From CALGSZ01 sp042408955 (GTDB taxonomy: Bacteria > Chloroflexota > Chloroflexia > Thermomicrobiales > UBA6265): DNA of 17,176 nucleotides. The stretch spans positions 1-17,176 of the forward strand of contig JBHOQQ010000161.1 in the NCBI GenBank assembly GCA_042408955.1, in the 5' to 3' direction. This document shows positions 1 through 7,108 of the stretch, piece after piece. The first letter of the stretch is position 1. Each line of letters opens with the position of its first letter. Under the pieces are notes generated by a model that worked only from the letters and a program-made list of their open reading frames with translations, made no database searches and was not told the origin of the DNA. A program made the position numbers and the translations under genes.

Positions 1-162
1 GACCGACCAAAAGGCATAGACAAGCAGAATCCCCAGCGGGATCACGTAGAAAAACGTCATCCACGCCAGCGGTGGGGTGATCAAAAGGACCGGCGCAAGG
101 CCAACCCGCGTCGCGTCCTCCGCTCGGCGCACCCGGCGACGAGCTGGAACAAGTGTCGACAT
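1..162 (-). CDS. ABC transporter permease, PotB-like (N-terminal fragment)
   Basis: This is the first 54 codons of an inner-membrane permease; the gene continues past the left edge of the window. The start ATG is at 162, preceded on the minus strand by AGGG seven bases upstream. The protein opens with a basic segment (MSTLVPARRRVRR) and then a hydrophobic helix at about residues 22-51, containing the LLITPPLAWM and FFYVIPLGILLVYAF stretches. This is the usual first membrane segment of spermidine/putrescine-type (PotB/PotH) permeases. It lies 89 bp downstream of the PotD-like binding-protein gene on the same strand, which fits one importer operon. Family assignment rests on the short N-terminus plus context, so the substrate is not determined. 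The ATPase and second permease would be expected outside the window. Confidence 0.72.
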   Translation of the reverse strand, partial: MSTLVPARRRVRRAEDATRVGLAPVLLITPPLAWMTFFYVIPLGILLVYAFWSV

Positions 163-181
163 AAAACAACCCTATCTGGCG

Positions 182-232
182 AGCCGGGCCACGGCTGTGC
201 CGCGCCTGCAATGCTCCTTGCAGGCGCGGCAC
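182..232 (-). promoter_or_regulatory. Intercistronic stem-loops between binding-protein and permease genes
   Basis: A perfect 14-bp GC-rich inverted repeat (arms 197-210 and 219-232, 8-base loop) lies 20 bases after the stop of the binding-protein gene. A second small hairpin follows on the minus strand (arms 182-186 and 192-196). No T-run follows, so it does not look like a simple intrinsic terminator. Strong hairpins here commonly protect upstream mRNA or attenuate, so that the binding protein is made in excess over the permease. That role is inferred. Confidence 0.6.
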
Positions 233-251
233 TGTAGCTCGCTGACTGCTC

Positions 252-1418
252 TTACCCGGCTGTGGCTTCCTGCCAGACTTGAAGCCACTTGTCAATGTTC
301 GGCACGTTCTTCCACATCAAGATCCGGCTGTACCCCTCTTCGATGTTGTCCATGTAGAGGGCCTTCCGAATCTCGGGGTCGAGCGTTTCGATCACCTTCT
401 TATTGGTGATCGCGTAATTGTTGTTCTTGAGTACGCCAAGCTGGCCATCCGGACCAAGCATGTAGTCGATCCATTTATAGGCAAGATCAACGTTCTTGGC
501 CTTGGCGGTGATCATCCAAGAGTCAGACCACCCCGTCACGCCTTCCTTCGGCCAAACTTCGGCAACCGGAGCGCCGCCCTCCTTTGCACCAAGCGTGACA
601 TACGGCCAGGCATCGGAAATGATGACTTCGCCGTTCACGAAGAGCTCGGCAAGCTCGCCACCGAAGTTCCAGTATGCCCGGACCAGCGGGCGCTGCTTGA
701 CCAAGATGTCTTTGACCTGAGCAAGCTGCTCGTCCGTGAGCACATATGGGTCTTCCGGCTTGGGATCGAGCAGCAACGCGTACTGGGCAATTTGGATCGG
801 CGCGTTCCATGTCGCGATCTTGCCCTTGTACCGCTCATCGAGCAGCGCGCTCCAAGAATCGGGCGGCGTTGTGATCTCCTCGGTGTTGTAGAGCATCAGC
901 GTCGGTCCCCAGGCAAAATTACCGCCGTAAACTTGATCATTGAAGGTGATATAAGGCGGCCGCTTAAATTGCTCGTAAAGGTCTTCGTAGTTCTTCAGGC
1001 GGGATGTGTCGAGCGGCTGGACCAACCCTGCATCAACGAGCCGTTGGGTGAGATCGTTCGACGCCGAGACGAGATCGAAATTTGCGCCGCCTCCAGCTTG
1101 GAGCTGCGCAAACGCATCGTCAGATGACGACATGAACGTCGAATTGATTTTGGCGTCGTTCTCTTCTTCGAATTTCTTTGCGAAGGACTCGTCCGTGTAA
1201 CCTTCCCAGACGATGGCATTGAGCTCGGTCGCCGCGCTTGCGTCCTTCCCGAAAAGATGCGTTCCGAGCGAGACGAGCCCAATCGCCCCGAGCAGCTTCG
1301 TGACGTCGCGGCGAGTAAGAAGCCCTGCCCGGTACCGATCCATAACCTCCGCGGGTTCCAGCCGCATCAGCTCCTTCGTCCGGTCATCCGGTGACTTCGT
1401 TTGGTCATCGCTATTCAT
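252..1418 (-). CDS. Extracellular solute-binding protein, PotD-like (spermidine/putrescine type)
   Basis: A 388-residue binding protein of an ABC importer, exported and expected to capture a polyamine-like or other cationic solute for the permease encoded next to it. The start at 1418 is chosen because AGGAG lies six bases upstream; a frame open further upstream to 1490 lacks such a site. Residues 35-41 (TRRDVTK) followed by a hydrophobic stretch at 42-53 form a twin-arginine (Tat) signal, with a likely cleavage site after ASA near residue 62. Mature-domain features of the PotD group include NAIVWEGYTDE at the start, FDLVSASND, KGKIATWNAP, VIISDAWPY and a YKWIDYMLGPDGQ motif near the C-terminus. 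Length matches the family (about 350-400). It follows the DDAH-like gene by 119 bp and precedes the permease. The exact ligand is unknown. Confidence 0.88.
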   Translation of the reverse strand: MNSDDQTKSPDDRTKELMRLEPAEVMDRYRAGLLTRRDVTKLLGAIGLVSLGTHLFGKDASAATELNAIVWEGYTDESFAKKFEEENDAKINSTFMSSSDDAFAQLQAGGGANFDLVSASNDLTQRLVDAGLVQPLDTSRLKNYEDLYEQFKRPPYITFNDQVYGGNFAWGPTLMLYNTEEITTPPDSWSALLDERYKGKIATWNAPIQIAQYALLLDPKPEDPYVLTDEQLAQVKDILVKQRPLVRAYWNFGGELAELFVNGEVIISDAWPYVTLGAKEGGAPVAEVWPKEGVTGWSDSWMITAKAKNVDLAYKWIDYMLGPDGQLGVLKNNNYAITNKKVIETLDPEIRKALYMDNIEEGYSRILMWKNVPNIDKWLQVWQEATAG

Positions 1419-1537
1419 GCTCTGCTCCTCATCGACATGAATTTTGGCGACACACCAGCGTGCCGCGTTGCCACACTCCTGTACCACCAACGGTGTGACG
1501 CGGAACGTAACGAAAAACCAGTCACCTCGTCAAGGTA

Positions 1538-2458
1538 TCATCGGTCGCGGCCGGCCTCACGCAGCAAGGGACGGGTGAGACACGTTGGACCGCCAGCCCG
1601 GTTGAGCGAGATTTCGTCTCCTTTGTACAAACGCACCTCACAGCCAGCCTCAACCAAGCGGCGCTGGGTGATTGGATTTCCTTCGCGAAGCACGCAGTGC
1701 CCAGGTGCCAAGGCGAGCACATTGCAGCCGAGTGAATCAAACTCCTCCTCGGGCACCTCGACGAGCCGCCAGGATCGCTCGATGAGCTCGTGCATGAGCG
1801 CCACCGGCAGCAGCGGCGGAAAGATAACCGCCATTTTCGGTGCGACAGGGCTGACAAGCGACATCAGGTGCAGACACTCGGACGCACCGCGCCAGTGTGG
1901 CAAGTCGTACGCCAGCACCTCAATACCGTCGGGAGCCAGAAGCGCGCGCAGCTGACCAATTCCGTGCTGGTTCGTTCGGTAGCCCCGGCCAACCGCGAGC
2001 GTCCGCTCATCGAGCCAGAAACAATCACCCCCTTCCACCGTGCCAGGCTCAACAATCTGGCCCACGATCGGGATGCCAAGCTCGCGGTAGGTTTCCGCAT
2101 GGAACGCGGTCTCCTGCCGCCGAAGCTCCTTGCCCATGCGCAGCAAGATCGCACCATGGTCGGTGATCAGCGAAGGGTCGTAGGCGAAAATCGCGTCGAG
2201 CTGGCCAGGTGCGTCCGGTCCGGCCTCGATGACCTCGACTCCCTCGTCGGCCAGAATCGAGCGAAAGGCCGCATGCTCGCGCTCCGCCACGTCATGGTCA
2301 ACCGGATGGAGAAACCCAAAGGCTCGCCAGTCATCCGAAGTTGCCGGCGGGGCTGGACGGCGGACCATCACCCGGCGCAACGGCGCCCACATCGACTGGC
2401 CACCGAACGCGCGCGCTGGTGCCTCCGCTGATTCCTTCGCGATTGTCCTCGCAGACAT
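1538..2458 (-). CDS. Dimethylargininase/arginine deiminase-superfamily hydrolase (amidinotransferase fold)
   Basis: A 306-residue cytoplasmic protein of the guanidino-modifying superfamily (DDAH, arginine deiminase, amidinotransferases), which attacks a guanidino carbon through a cysteine thiolate. Visible landmarks in order are EGGD at 142-145, GRGYRT at 157-162, the catalytic histidine at 197 in ECLHLM, and the catalytic cysteine at 293 in a GGPTCLTRP context near the C-terminus. The usual histidine motif is HLD; here it reads HLM, so substrate or cofactor details may differ from classical DDAH. No signal peptide is seen. The start at 2458 has GGAG seven bases upstream. It is the first gene of a minus-strand operon with a PotD-like binding protein and a permease, suggesting that it acts on an imported compound. 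The reaction is inferred from family; candidates are dimethylarginine, arginine or another guanidine. Confidence 0.83.
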   Translation of the reverse strand: MSARTIAKESAEAPARAFGGQSMWAPLRRVMVRRPAPPATSDDWRAFGFLHPVDHDVAEREHAAFRSILADEGVEVIEAGPDAPGQLDAIFAYDPSLITDHGAILLRMGKELRRQETAFHAETYRELGIPIVGQIVEPGTVEGGDCFWLDERTLAVGRGYRTNQHGIGQLRALLAPDGIEVLAYDLPHWRGASECLHLMSLVSPVAPKMAVIFPPLLPVALMHELIERSWRLVEVPEEEFDSLGCNVLALAPGHCVLREGNPITQRRLVEAGCEVRLYKGDEISLNRAGGPTCLTRPLLREAGRDR

Positions 2459-2509
2459 GATAAAGCTCCTCGCCCTCCCGTTGCGGTCGAAGTTCTCCGG
2501 TGCGACGTG

Positions 2510-2570
2510 ATAGTAACAGAGTCAGCGCGAGCGTTCGATGCATTCGGGCCAGCGAGCTTGCATCGAACGT
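2510..2570. promoter_or_regulatory. Inverted repeat in the divergent intergenic region (candidate operator)
   Basis: Arms 2532-2542 (CGTTCGATGCA) and 2559-2569 (its exact reverse complement) form an 11-bp dyad with a 16-base loop, between the minus-strand hydrolase operon and plus-strand larC. On the minus strand a TACTAT hexamer at 2515-2510 could be a -10 for the hydrolase operon, which would put its -35 inside the left arm. An operator for a dimeric regulator, or a hairpin in the larC leader, are both possible. The promoter reading is weak. Confidence 0.35.
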
Positions 2571-2640
2571 TGCGCCCCGAGCGACGGCGCACCTCACGGC
2601 CGATGGCAGCAGTGTCATTGCCACGAAAGGACAAGATGCG

Positions 2641-3867
2641 ATGGCGATCGCCTATTTCGATCCATTCTCCGGGGCCAGCGGGGATATGATCCTCGGAGCC
2701 CTTTTGGATGCCGGCCTCTCCATCGATGCCGTAAGCCAGGAGCTGACAAAGCTCGGCATCACCGGCTTTGCCCTCCAGGCAGAGCCGGCGCAGCAGCATG
2801 GAATCACTGGGACCCGGATTCAGGTCAAGGTGACGGACGACCAGCCGGCGCGCACCTGGCCGGTGATTCGCTCCCTCATCCAGCTGTCCGGGCTCGACAG
2901 CCAGGTGAAGCAACAAGCACTGGCCATCTTCGAGCGCCTTGCCCACGCCGAGGCTTCCGTGCACGGCATCGCGCCGGAGGAGGTGCACTTCCATGAGGTT
3001 GGGGCTGTCGATGCGATTGTTGACATCTGCGGCGCGTGTATTGGCCTGGCGCTTCTTGGAATCGAGCATGTGTATTGCGGTCCGTTTCGGCTCGGCTCCG
3101 GCTTCGTGAGGGCCGCGCACGGCATCCTCCCTGTGCCGGCGCCTGCGACAGCTCAGCTCCTTGAGCTCGCCCATGCGCCGACCCTCGGCCCAGTCCCAGG
3201 TTACGAGCATGTCGAAGCCGAACTGCTAACACCCACCGGGGCTGCAATCCTGACCACCGTCGCACTGTTTGCGCGTCCCCCATTCGCGCCCACCCGCGTC
3301 GGCTACGGATTTGGCACACGGGAGCTGCCATGGCCCAACGCCCTCCGGCTCTGGATTGGCGAGCCCATCGCTGGTGGTATGAGCGGCGACGAGCAAGAAA
3401 TCCTGCTGGAGACCAACATCGACGACATGAACCCGCAAGCGTACGAGCTGCTAGCCGAACGGCTCTTCGAGAATGGTGCGCTCGACGTCTGGCTCACCCC
3501 TGTGGTCATGAAGAAGGGACGGCCCGGAATCGTCGTCAGTGTTCTTGGCCCGGCTTCTCGCCGGTCCGAACTTGCCGAGACGCTCATCCTACATAGCACC
3601 ACCCTCGGCGTTCGCACCATTGCGATTGACCGGACCAAAGCCGATCGGCACATCGAAACCGTGGTCACCCGCTGGGGCGACGTACGGGTCAAGCTCCGGG
3701 TTTGGCATGGACGAATCATCGACGTCATGCCGGAATACGACGATTGCGCACGGATCGCCCGAGACACCGGAGTTCCGCTACGTGAGGTACAGGACGAAGC
3801 GCGGCGGATCGCGGAAGCCTATATCGGCCGGCGTGTCGGTAACCTGCTCAAGTCAGACCGGAGGTAG
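2641..3867 (+). CDS. larC: Nickel-pincer cofactor biosynthesis protein LarC
   Basis: A 408-residue LarC, the CTP-dependent nickel chelatase that inserts Ni into the pyridinium-3,5-bisthiocarboxylic acid mononucleotide used by LarA-type racemases and epimerases. Family hallmarks are the N-terminal YFDPFSGASGDM at 5-16, the histidine-rich VHFHEVGAVDAIVD at 115-128, AAHGILPVPAPAT at 158-170, ELLTPTGAA at 194-202, ETNIDDMNP at 257-265 and GALDVWLTPVVMKKGRPG at 279-296. The start at 2641 gives the conserved N-terminus and has AGGA nine bases upstream; the open frame back to 2500 is not expected to be translated. It is one uninterrupted ORF, unlike the Lactiplantibacillus plantarum gene, which needs a ribosomal frameshift. 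No larA, larB or larE is present in the window. It diverges from the hydrolase operon. Confidence 0.95.
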   Translation: MAIAYFDPFSGASGDMILGALLDAGLSIDAVSQELTKLGITGFALQAEPAQQHGITGTRIQVKVTDDQPARTWPVIRSLIQLSGLDSQVKQQALAIFERLAHAEASVHGIAPEEVHFHEVGAVDAIVDICGACIGLALLGIEHVYCGPFRLGSGFVRAAHGILPVPAPATAQLLELAHAPTLGPVPGYEHVEAELLTPTGAAILTTVALFARPPFAPTRVGYGFGTRELPWPNALRLWIGEPIAGGMSGDEQEILLETNIDDMNPQAYELLAERLFENGALDVWLTPVVMKKGRPGIVVSVLGPASRRSELAETLILHSTTLGVRTIAIDRTKADRHIETVVTRWGDVRVKLRVWHGRIIDVMPEYDDCARIARDTGVPLREVQDEARRIAEAYIGRRVGNLLKSDRR

Positions 3868-4066
3868 ATCTCGTCGCCCAACGTGATTTGCTCGCCGATC
3901 GCACATTTCCTAAACAACACGACGCTGAGAGATCCCTCGTTTCGTTGCACAGGACCAATGGCATGATGTACGGCATGCTTGCGCTGGGGATCGGTGGGAC
4001 AACGGGTTATCATCACGCACGAAATCTTCGGCAGGTTTGGGCATGGAAACCGGGAAGGGATAGGCC

Positions 4067-4696
4067 ATGGATCAACCAGGGTACCCCGTTCGCTTCGCTG
4101 TCGATTATCCCGACCGTCCGCTGAACCGTTTGACAACCATCTTCCGTATCTTTGTCGCCATTCCGATCCTCATTGTTCTCGGCACGGTATCAGGCTCAAC
4201 CTGGCAATCCACTACCGATGGTGATCGTCTCACGATCGCCGGTGCAGGGGGCATCCTCTTCGCTGGGCCACTCCTGATGATCCTTTTCCGGCAGAAATAT
4301 CCGCGCTGGTGGTTCGACTGGAACTTAGAACTCATGCGCTTTTCCAACCGCGTGATCGCGTATCTTGCCCTGATGGACGACCGTTATCCCTCGACTGATG
4401 AATACCAATCCGTTCACCTCGATTACGACTATCCCCACGTCGAGCAAGACCTGAACCGCTGGCTACCGCTGGTGAAATGGCTGCTTGCCCTGCCTCACTA
4501 CGTCGTGCTCTTCGTGTTAGGCTGGCTCGCACTGGCCGCGGTCGTCATCGCCTGGTTCGCCATTCTGTTCACAGCACGCTACCCCCGCGAACTCTTCACC
4601 TTCGTCGAAGGCACGCTTCGTTGGAACAACCGCGTCATCGGCTACGCGCTGACCCTGGTCACCGACCGTTATCCCCCGTTTCGCCTTGGGGAGTAA
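4067..4696 (+). CDS. DUF4389 domain-containing membrane protein
   Basis: A 209-residue integral membrane protein with the DUF4389 pattern: YPVRFAVDYPDR near the N-terminus, then a helix with IFRIFVAIPILIVL. Function is unknown. An internal duplication is visible. The segment with IFVAIPILIVL (28-38) corresponds to LLALPHYVVLF (139-149). FRQKYPRWWF to DDRYP (74-108) corresponds to FTARYPRELF to VTDRYP (168-203), both carrying an N-R-V-I-x-Y core. Membrane segments are likely at about 22-42, 55-74 and 132-168. The start ATG is preceded by GAAGGGA with six bases between. It sits 199 bp after larC with no clear promoter seen, and converges with murJ, whose stop is 17 bp away. Confidence 0.85.
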   Translation: MDQPGYPVRFAVDYPDRPLNRLTTIFRIFVAIPILIVLGTVSGSTWQSTTDGDRLTIAGAGGILFAGPLLMILFRQKYPRWWFDWNLELMRFSNRVIAYLALMDDRYPSTDEYQSVHLDYDYPHVEQDLNRWLPLVKWLLALPHYVVLFVLGWLALAAVVIAWFAILFTARYPRELFTFVEGTLRWNNRVIGYALTLVTDRYPPFRLGE

Positions 4697-4705
4697 AGAC
4701 CAGAC

Positions 4706-4759
4706 TGGCACGCTCAGCCACGGGAAGCTCTCGCGAGGAGCGCGCGGCGGAGCGTGCCA
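4706..4759. repeat. Inverted repeat at the junction of the convergent DUF4389 and murJ genes
   Basis: Ten-base arms at 4706-4715 (TGGCACGCTC) and 4750-4759 (its reverse complement) enclose 34 bases that hold a second GCTC/GAGC pairing around TCGCGA. It lies just after the DUF4389 stop and overlaps the murJ stop codon. It could act as a hairpin terminator for the plus-strand gene, but no T-run follows. Confidence 0.4.
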
Positions 4760-6363
4760 ATCTCCTCGACACGCAGCAGATGAAGCGCCCCACCATACCA
4801 TGCCGCGCCGGCCGCGACCGGCGCTGCGACCAACAAAAGCTCCCGGCCGACTTGGAGCCACGCCGACGTCCCCGTGAGTAGAACGGCGTCGAGCGCTTTC
4901 CACATCAGCAATACCATGCCAGCCATCGTCAGCGCCGCGCCGAGGCACCGCCGCAGAGTCGCCCATAGCTCTGGTGTTCCGAGTTGCCCGAGCGCCCGCC
5001 GCGCGAGGATCCACATGACAAACGCGTGGGCAGCAAATTGCGCCGAGTTCGCCAGGACCAGGCCAAGCATGCCGAGGCGGCCAACGAGGGTGAGAGCGAC
5101 GAGGAAATACACACCAATGGCAAGCACGCCCACGATCACAGGAGTCCTCGTGTTTTGCCGGGCATAAAACGCGAAGATGAGAATCTGATCGTAGGCAGCG
5201 AAGAGGGTGCCCGGCAAGTAACCGAGAAGCGCGGTGACGATCAACCGCGCCCCAGCCTCGTCCGTGGCACCATGCCGAAAGAGGAGATCAACGGTCGGCC
5301 GGGATATGGCGGCCAGTCCGAGCACTGCCGGCAAGATGAGCACCGTGGTCATCGCCAGCGCTTTCCCAAGCGTTGCCTGGAAGCGCTCGTCATCCCCGGA
5401 CGTGAAATGCCGGGAGAGCGTGGGCAAGGCCGCGAGAGAGATCGCCGCCGCAACCAACCCGAGCACAAGCTGCACGAGTGTTGTCGCGTAGCGCATGGCT
5501 CCCAGGGCGTCGCGCTCGGCTCCCCATGCCAAGTTCCGGTCAACCACCACCGCTACCGTGTTCCCGAGCAGGCCGACGAAGATCGGCACATAGAGCCGCA
5601 AGATGCGCCGCACCGCCGGGTGCCAGATCTGGAGATTAGGGCGTGGCAAGGCACCCGCTCGAGCCAGAGGCGGGATTTGCATGATGGCAATCGCCATCGC
5701 CCCGGCAACCACGCCGATCGCCATGCTCTTGACGCCCATCTGACCAGCAAGGAGGAGCATGGCGATGACAATGGCCGCGTTGCGCACCGCAACCGACAGC
5801 GCAGGCGCTGTCACTCGCTCAAGCGCGTAGAGCGTCCCCATCAGGACAGTACCCAACGCGAGGAAGACCACGGCCGGCAGAATGAGGCGAACAAGAGAGA
5901 TAGTGAGCGTTGTCGTCGCCGGATCGTGAGCATGCTCGCCGCTCAGCGCCGTCATGAGTCGAACGACGGCCGGAGCGAAGAGGATGCCTACGGCGGAGAC
6001 GCCACCAGCAACGAGAGCGGCCAGGGTGACCAAAGCTCCCGCGATGCGGCGAAATTCATGGCGTGTTTCCGGATCAGGAGCAGACCATTGCGCGAGGACC
6101 GGTACCAGCGCGGCCTGGAGCATGCCACTGATCAGAAGATCAAACAGGAGGGTATGAACATTGTCGGCGATAGTGAACGCGGCGATGGCATCGCCAGTGC
6201 CAAACAGCCCAGCGGCAAGCTGCTCCCGCGCCATGCCGAGCACGCGGCTGAGGATGTTGCCCAGCATGATGATGATTGCCGCGCCCGCGATTGCTCCGCC
6301 TGCGCCAGCCGCGATCCGATCCGCTCGGTCGCCGTCCGGCACGTCCGACGAGTTTGGCGCCAT
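4714..6363 (-). CDS. murJ: Lipid II flippase MurJ/MviN family protein
   Basis: A 549-residue polytopic membrane protein of the MurJ/MviN branch of the MOP exporter superfamily, expected to move lipid-linked peptidoglycan precursor across the membrane. The family pattern opens with NILSRVLGMAREQLAAGLFGTG, followed by the pattern ending SGMLQAALVPVLAQW. Central features are VDRNLAWG and GAMRYATTLVQLVLGLVAAA with ISLAALPTLSRH. The rest is hydrophobic segments consistent with about 14 helices. The start is uncertain. ATG at 6363 is used here. The frame is open to a TTG at 6408, and GTG at 6384 has a nearby AGG, in which case the gene would overlap the upstream zinc-finger gene by a few bases. It follows that gene tightly on the same strand. 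A flippase for another polyprenyl-linked glycan is an alternative. Confidence 0.88.
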   Translation of the reverse strand: MAPNSSDVPDGDRADRIAAGAGGAIAGAAIIIMLGNILSRVLGMAREQLAAGLFGTGDAIAAFTIADNVHTLLFDLLISGMLQAALVPVLAQWSAPDPETRHEFRRIAGALVTLAALVAGGVSAVGILFAPAVVRLMTALSGEHAHDPATTTLTISLVRLILPAVVFLALGTVLMGTLYALERVTAPALSVAVRNAAIVIAMLLLAGQMGVKSMAIGVVAGAMAIAIMQIPPLARAGALPRPNLQIWHPAVRRILRLYVPIFVGLLGNTVAVVVDRNLAWGAERDALGAMRYATTLVQLVLGLVAAAISLAALPTLSRHFTSGDDERFQATLGKALAMTTVLILPAVLGLAAISRPTVDLLFRHGATDEAGARLIVTALLGYLPGTLFAAYDQILIFAFYARQNTRTPVIVGVLAIGVYFLVALTLVGRLGMLGLVLANSAQFAAHAFVMWILARRALGQLGTPELWATLRRCLGAALTMAGMVLLMWKALDAVLLTGTSAWLQVGRELLLVAAPVAAGAAWYGGALHLLRVEEIGTLRRALLARASRG

Positions 6364-6389
6364 CACTGGAAGCCCAACCGGCACCGTTC

Positions 6390-6944
6390 CTACCTGAACC
6401 GGTACCAAACGATCAGCAGCGCAAGCGCCGCGAACAATCCATCGGGGAAAATGGTGAGGTAGAGCGCATCCTCAACGCCCGGTGCAAGGTCGTTGATGAG
6501 CTCCCAGGAAATTCCCAGACGCCAGGCGAGAATGACCCGTCCAACTACCAGCGAGGTGATGATGGCGGCAAATCCGACCAGTTGAAGGTCACGGCCTCGT
6601 TTGCCGCGCACGGCCCAGGCCATCGCTTCAGCCACACCGAAGCCAAGCAGCAGCATGAGATAAAAATTCCACTCGGGAATGAGTCCCCAGAGGACCCCGA
6701 CCACGATCGCCACGCCAACCCCTGCCGCTGCTGCCCGCGCCAGCGATGTAGCGCTCGTCCGGTAGGTCGGTAGGCCGCGTACACCCGCGCAATCCGGACA
6801 GCGTAAGCCGACTGGTGTGCGCACGCCGCACCGTGGGCAAATCGGCTTGCCACACCGGGAGCAGCGCAACCGCGTCATGACCCCTGGGTGGTAGCTACAT
6901 TGCACCTCGCCTGTGACGGCCGGGGAATCCTCTGTCGTCTCCAT
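6390..6944 (-). CDS. B-box-like zinc-finger membrane protein
   Basis: A 184-residue protein with an N-terminal metal-binding module and a C-terminal membrane region. Ligand candidates are C16, H19, C28, C31, C36, C39, C49 and C52: a C-x2-H pair followed by three C-x2-C pairs, like the B-box/zinc-ribbon modules found in front of rhomboid or other membrane domains. Likely membrane helices are at about 70-88, 93-110, 121-141 and 164-181. No rhomboid serine motif (GxSG) is present, so this is not a protease on sequence grounds. ATG at 6944 is preferred; an in-frame GTG at 6956 is the alternative. It precedes murJ by about 26 bp or overlaps it, so the two are probably co-transcribed. Function is unknown. 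Confidence 0.8.
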   Translation of the reverse strand: METTEDSPAVTGEVQCSYHPGVMTRLRCSRCGKPICPRCGVRTPVGLRCPDCAGVRGLPTYRTSATSLARAAAAGVGVAIVVGVLWGLIPEWNFYLMLLLGFGVAEAMAWAVRGKRGRDLQLVGFAAIITSLVVGRVILAWRLGISWELINDLAPGVEDALYLTIFPDGLFAALALLIVWYRFR

Positions 6945-6980
6945 TGGTTCCAACACTTCTCAGCGCACCCAGCGTCGCCC

Positions 6981-7008
6981 ACGCTTGGCCTCACACGCTT
7001 GGCCTCAA
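6981..7008. repeat. Short tandem duplication (2 x 14 bp)
   Basis: ACGCTTGGCCTCA occurs twice at a 14-bp period (starts 6981 and 6995) in the 152-base gap upstream of the zinc-finger gene. No strong promoter hexamers were recognised in that gap. This may be a slippage product or a duplicated site. Confidence 0.6.
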
Positions 7009-7108
7009 AGGATACGCCATTCCTCGCGCTAGCTCGGAGAGAGGAGTGGCAGGCGCACCAGAATGGTTCATGAGCGGGCTGACAGGCGGCCAGCATCGCG
7101 GGTGTCGG

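Noticed and set aside
279..1127. Long open frame on the plus strand opposite the binding-protein gene
   Set aside because: It is antisense to a clear PotD-like gene, has no family motifs and is a by-product of GC-rich codon use.
2500..2640. Upstream extension of the larC frame
   Set aside because: The LarC N-terminus (MAIAYFDPFSG) begins at 2641 with its own ribosome binding site; the extension covers the intergenic dyad.
4984..6462. A 492-codon plus-strand frame opposite murJ
   Set aside because: Its translation is highly charged low-complexity sequence with no recognisable domain, while the other strand encodes a membrane protein with MurJ motifs.
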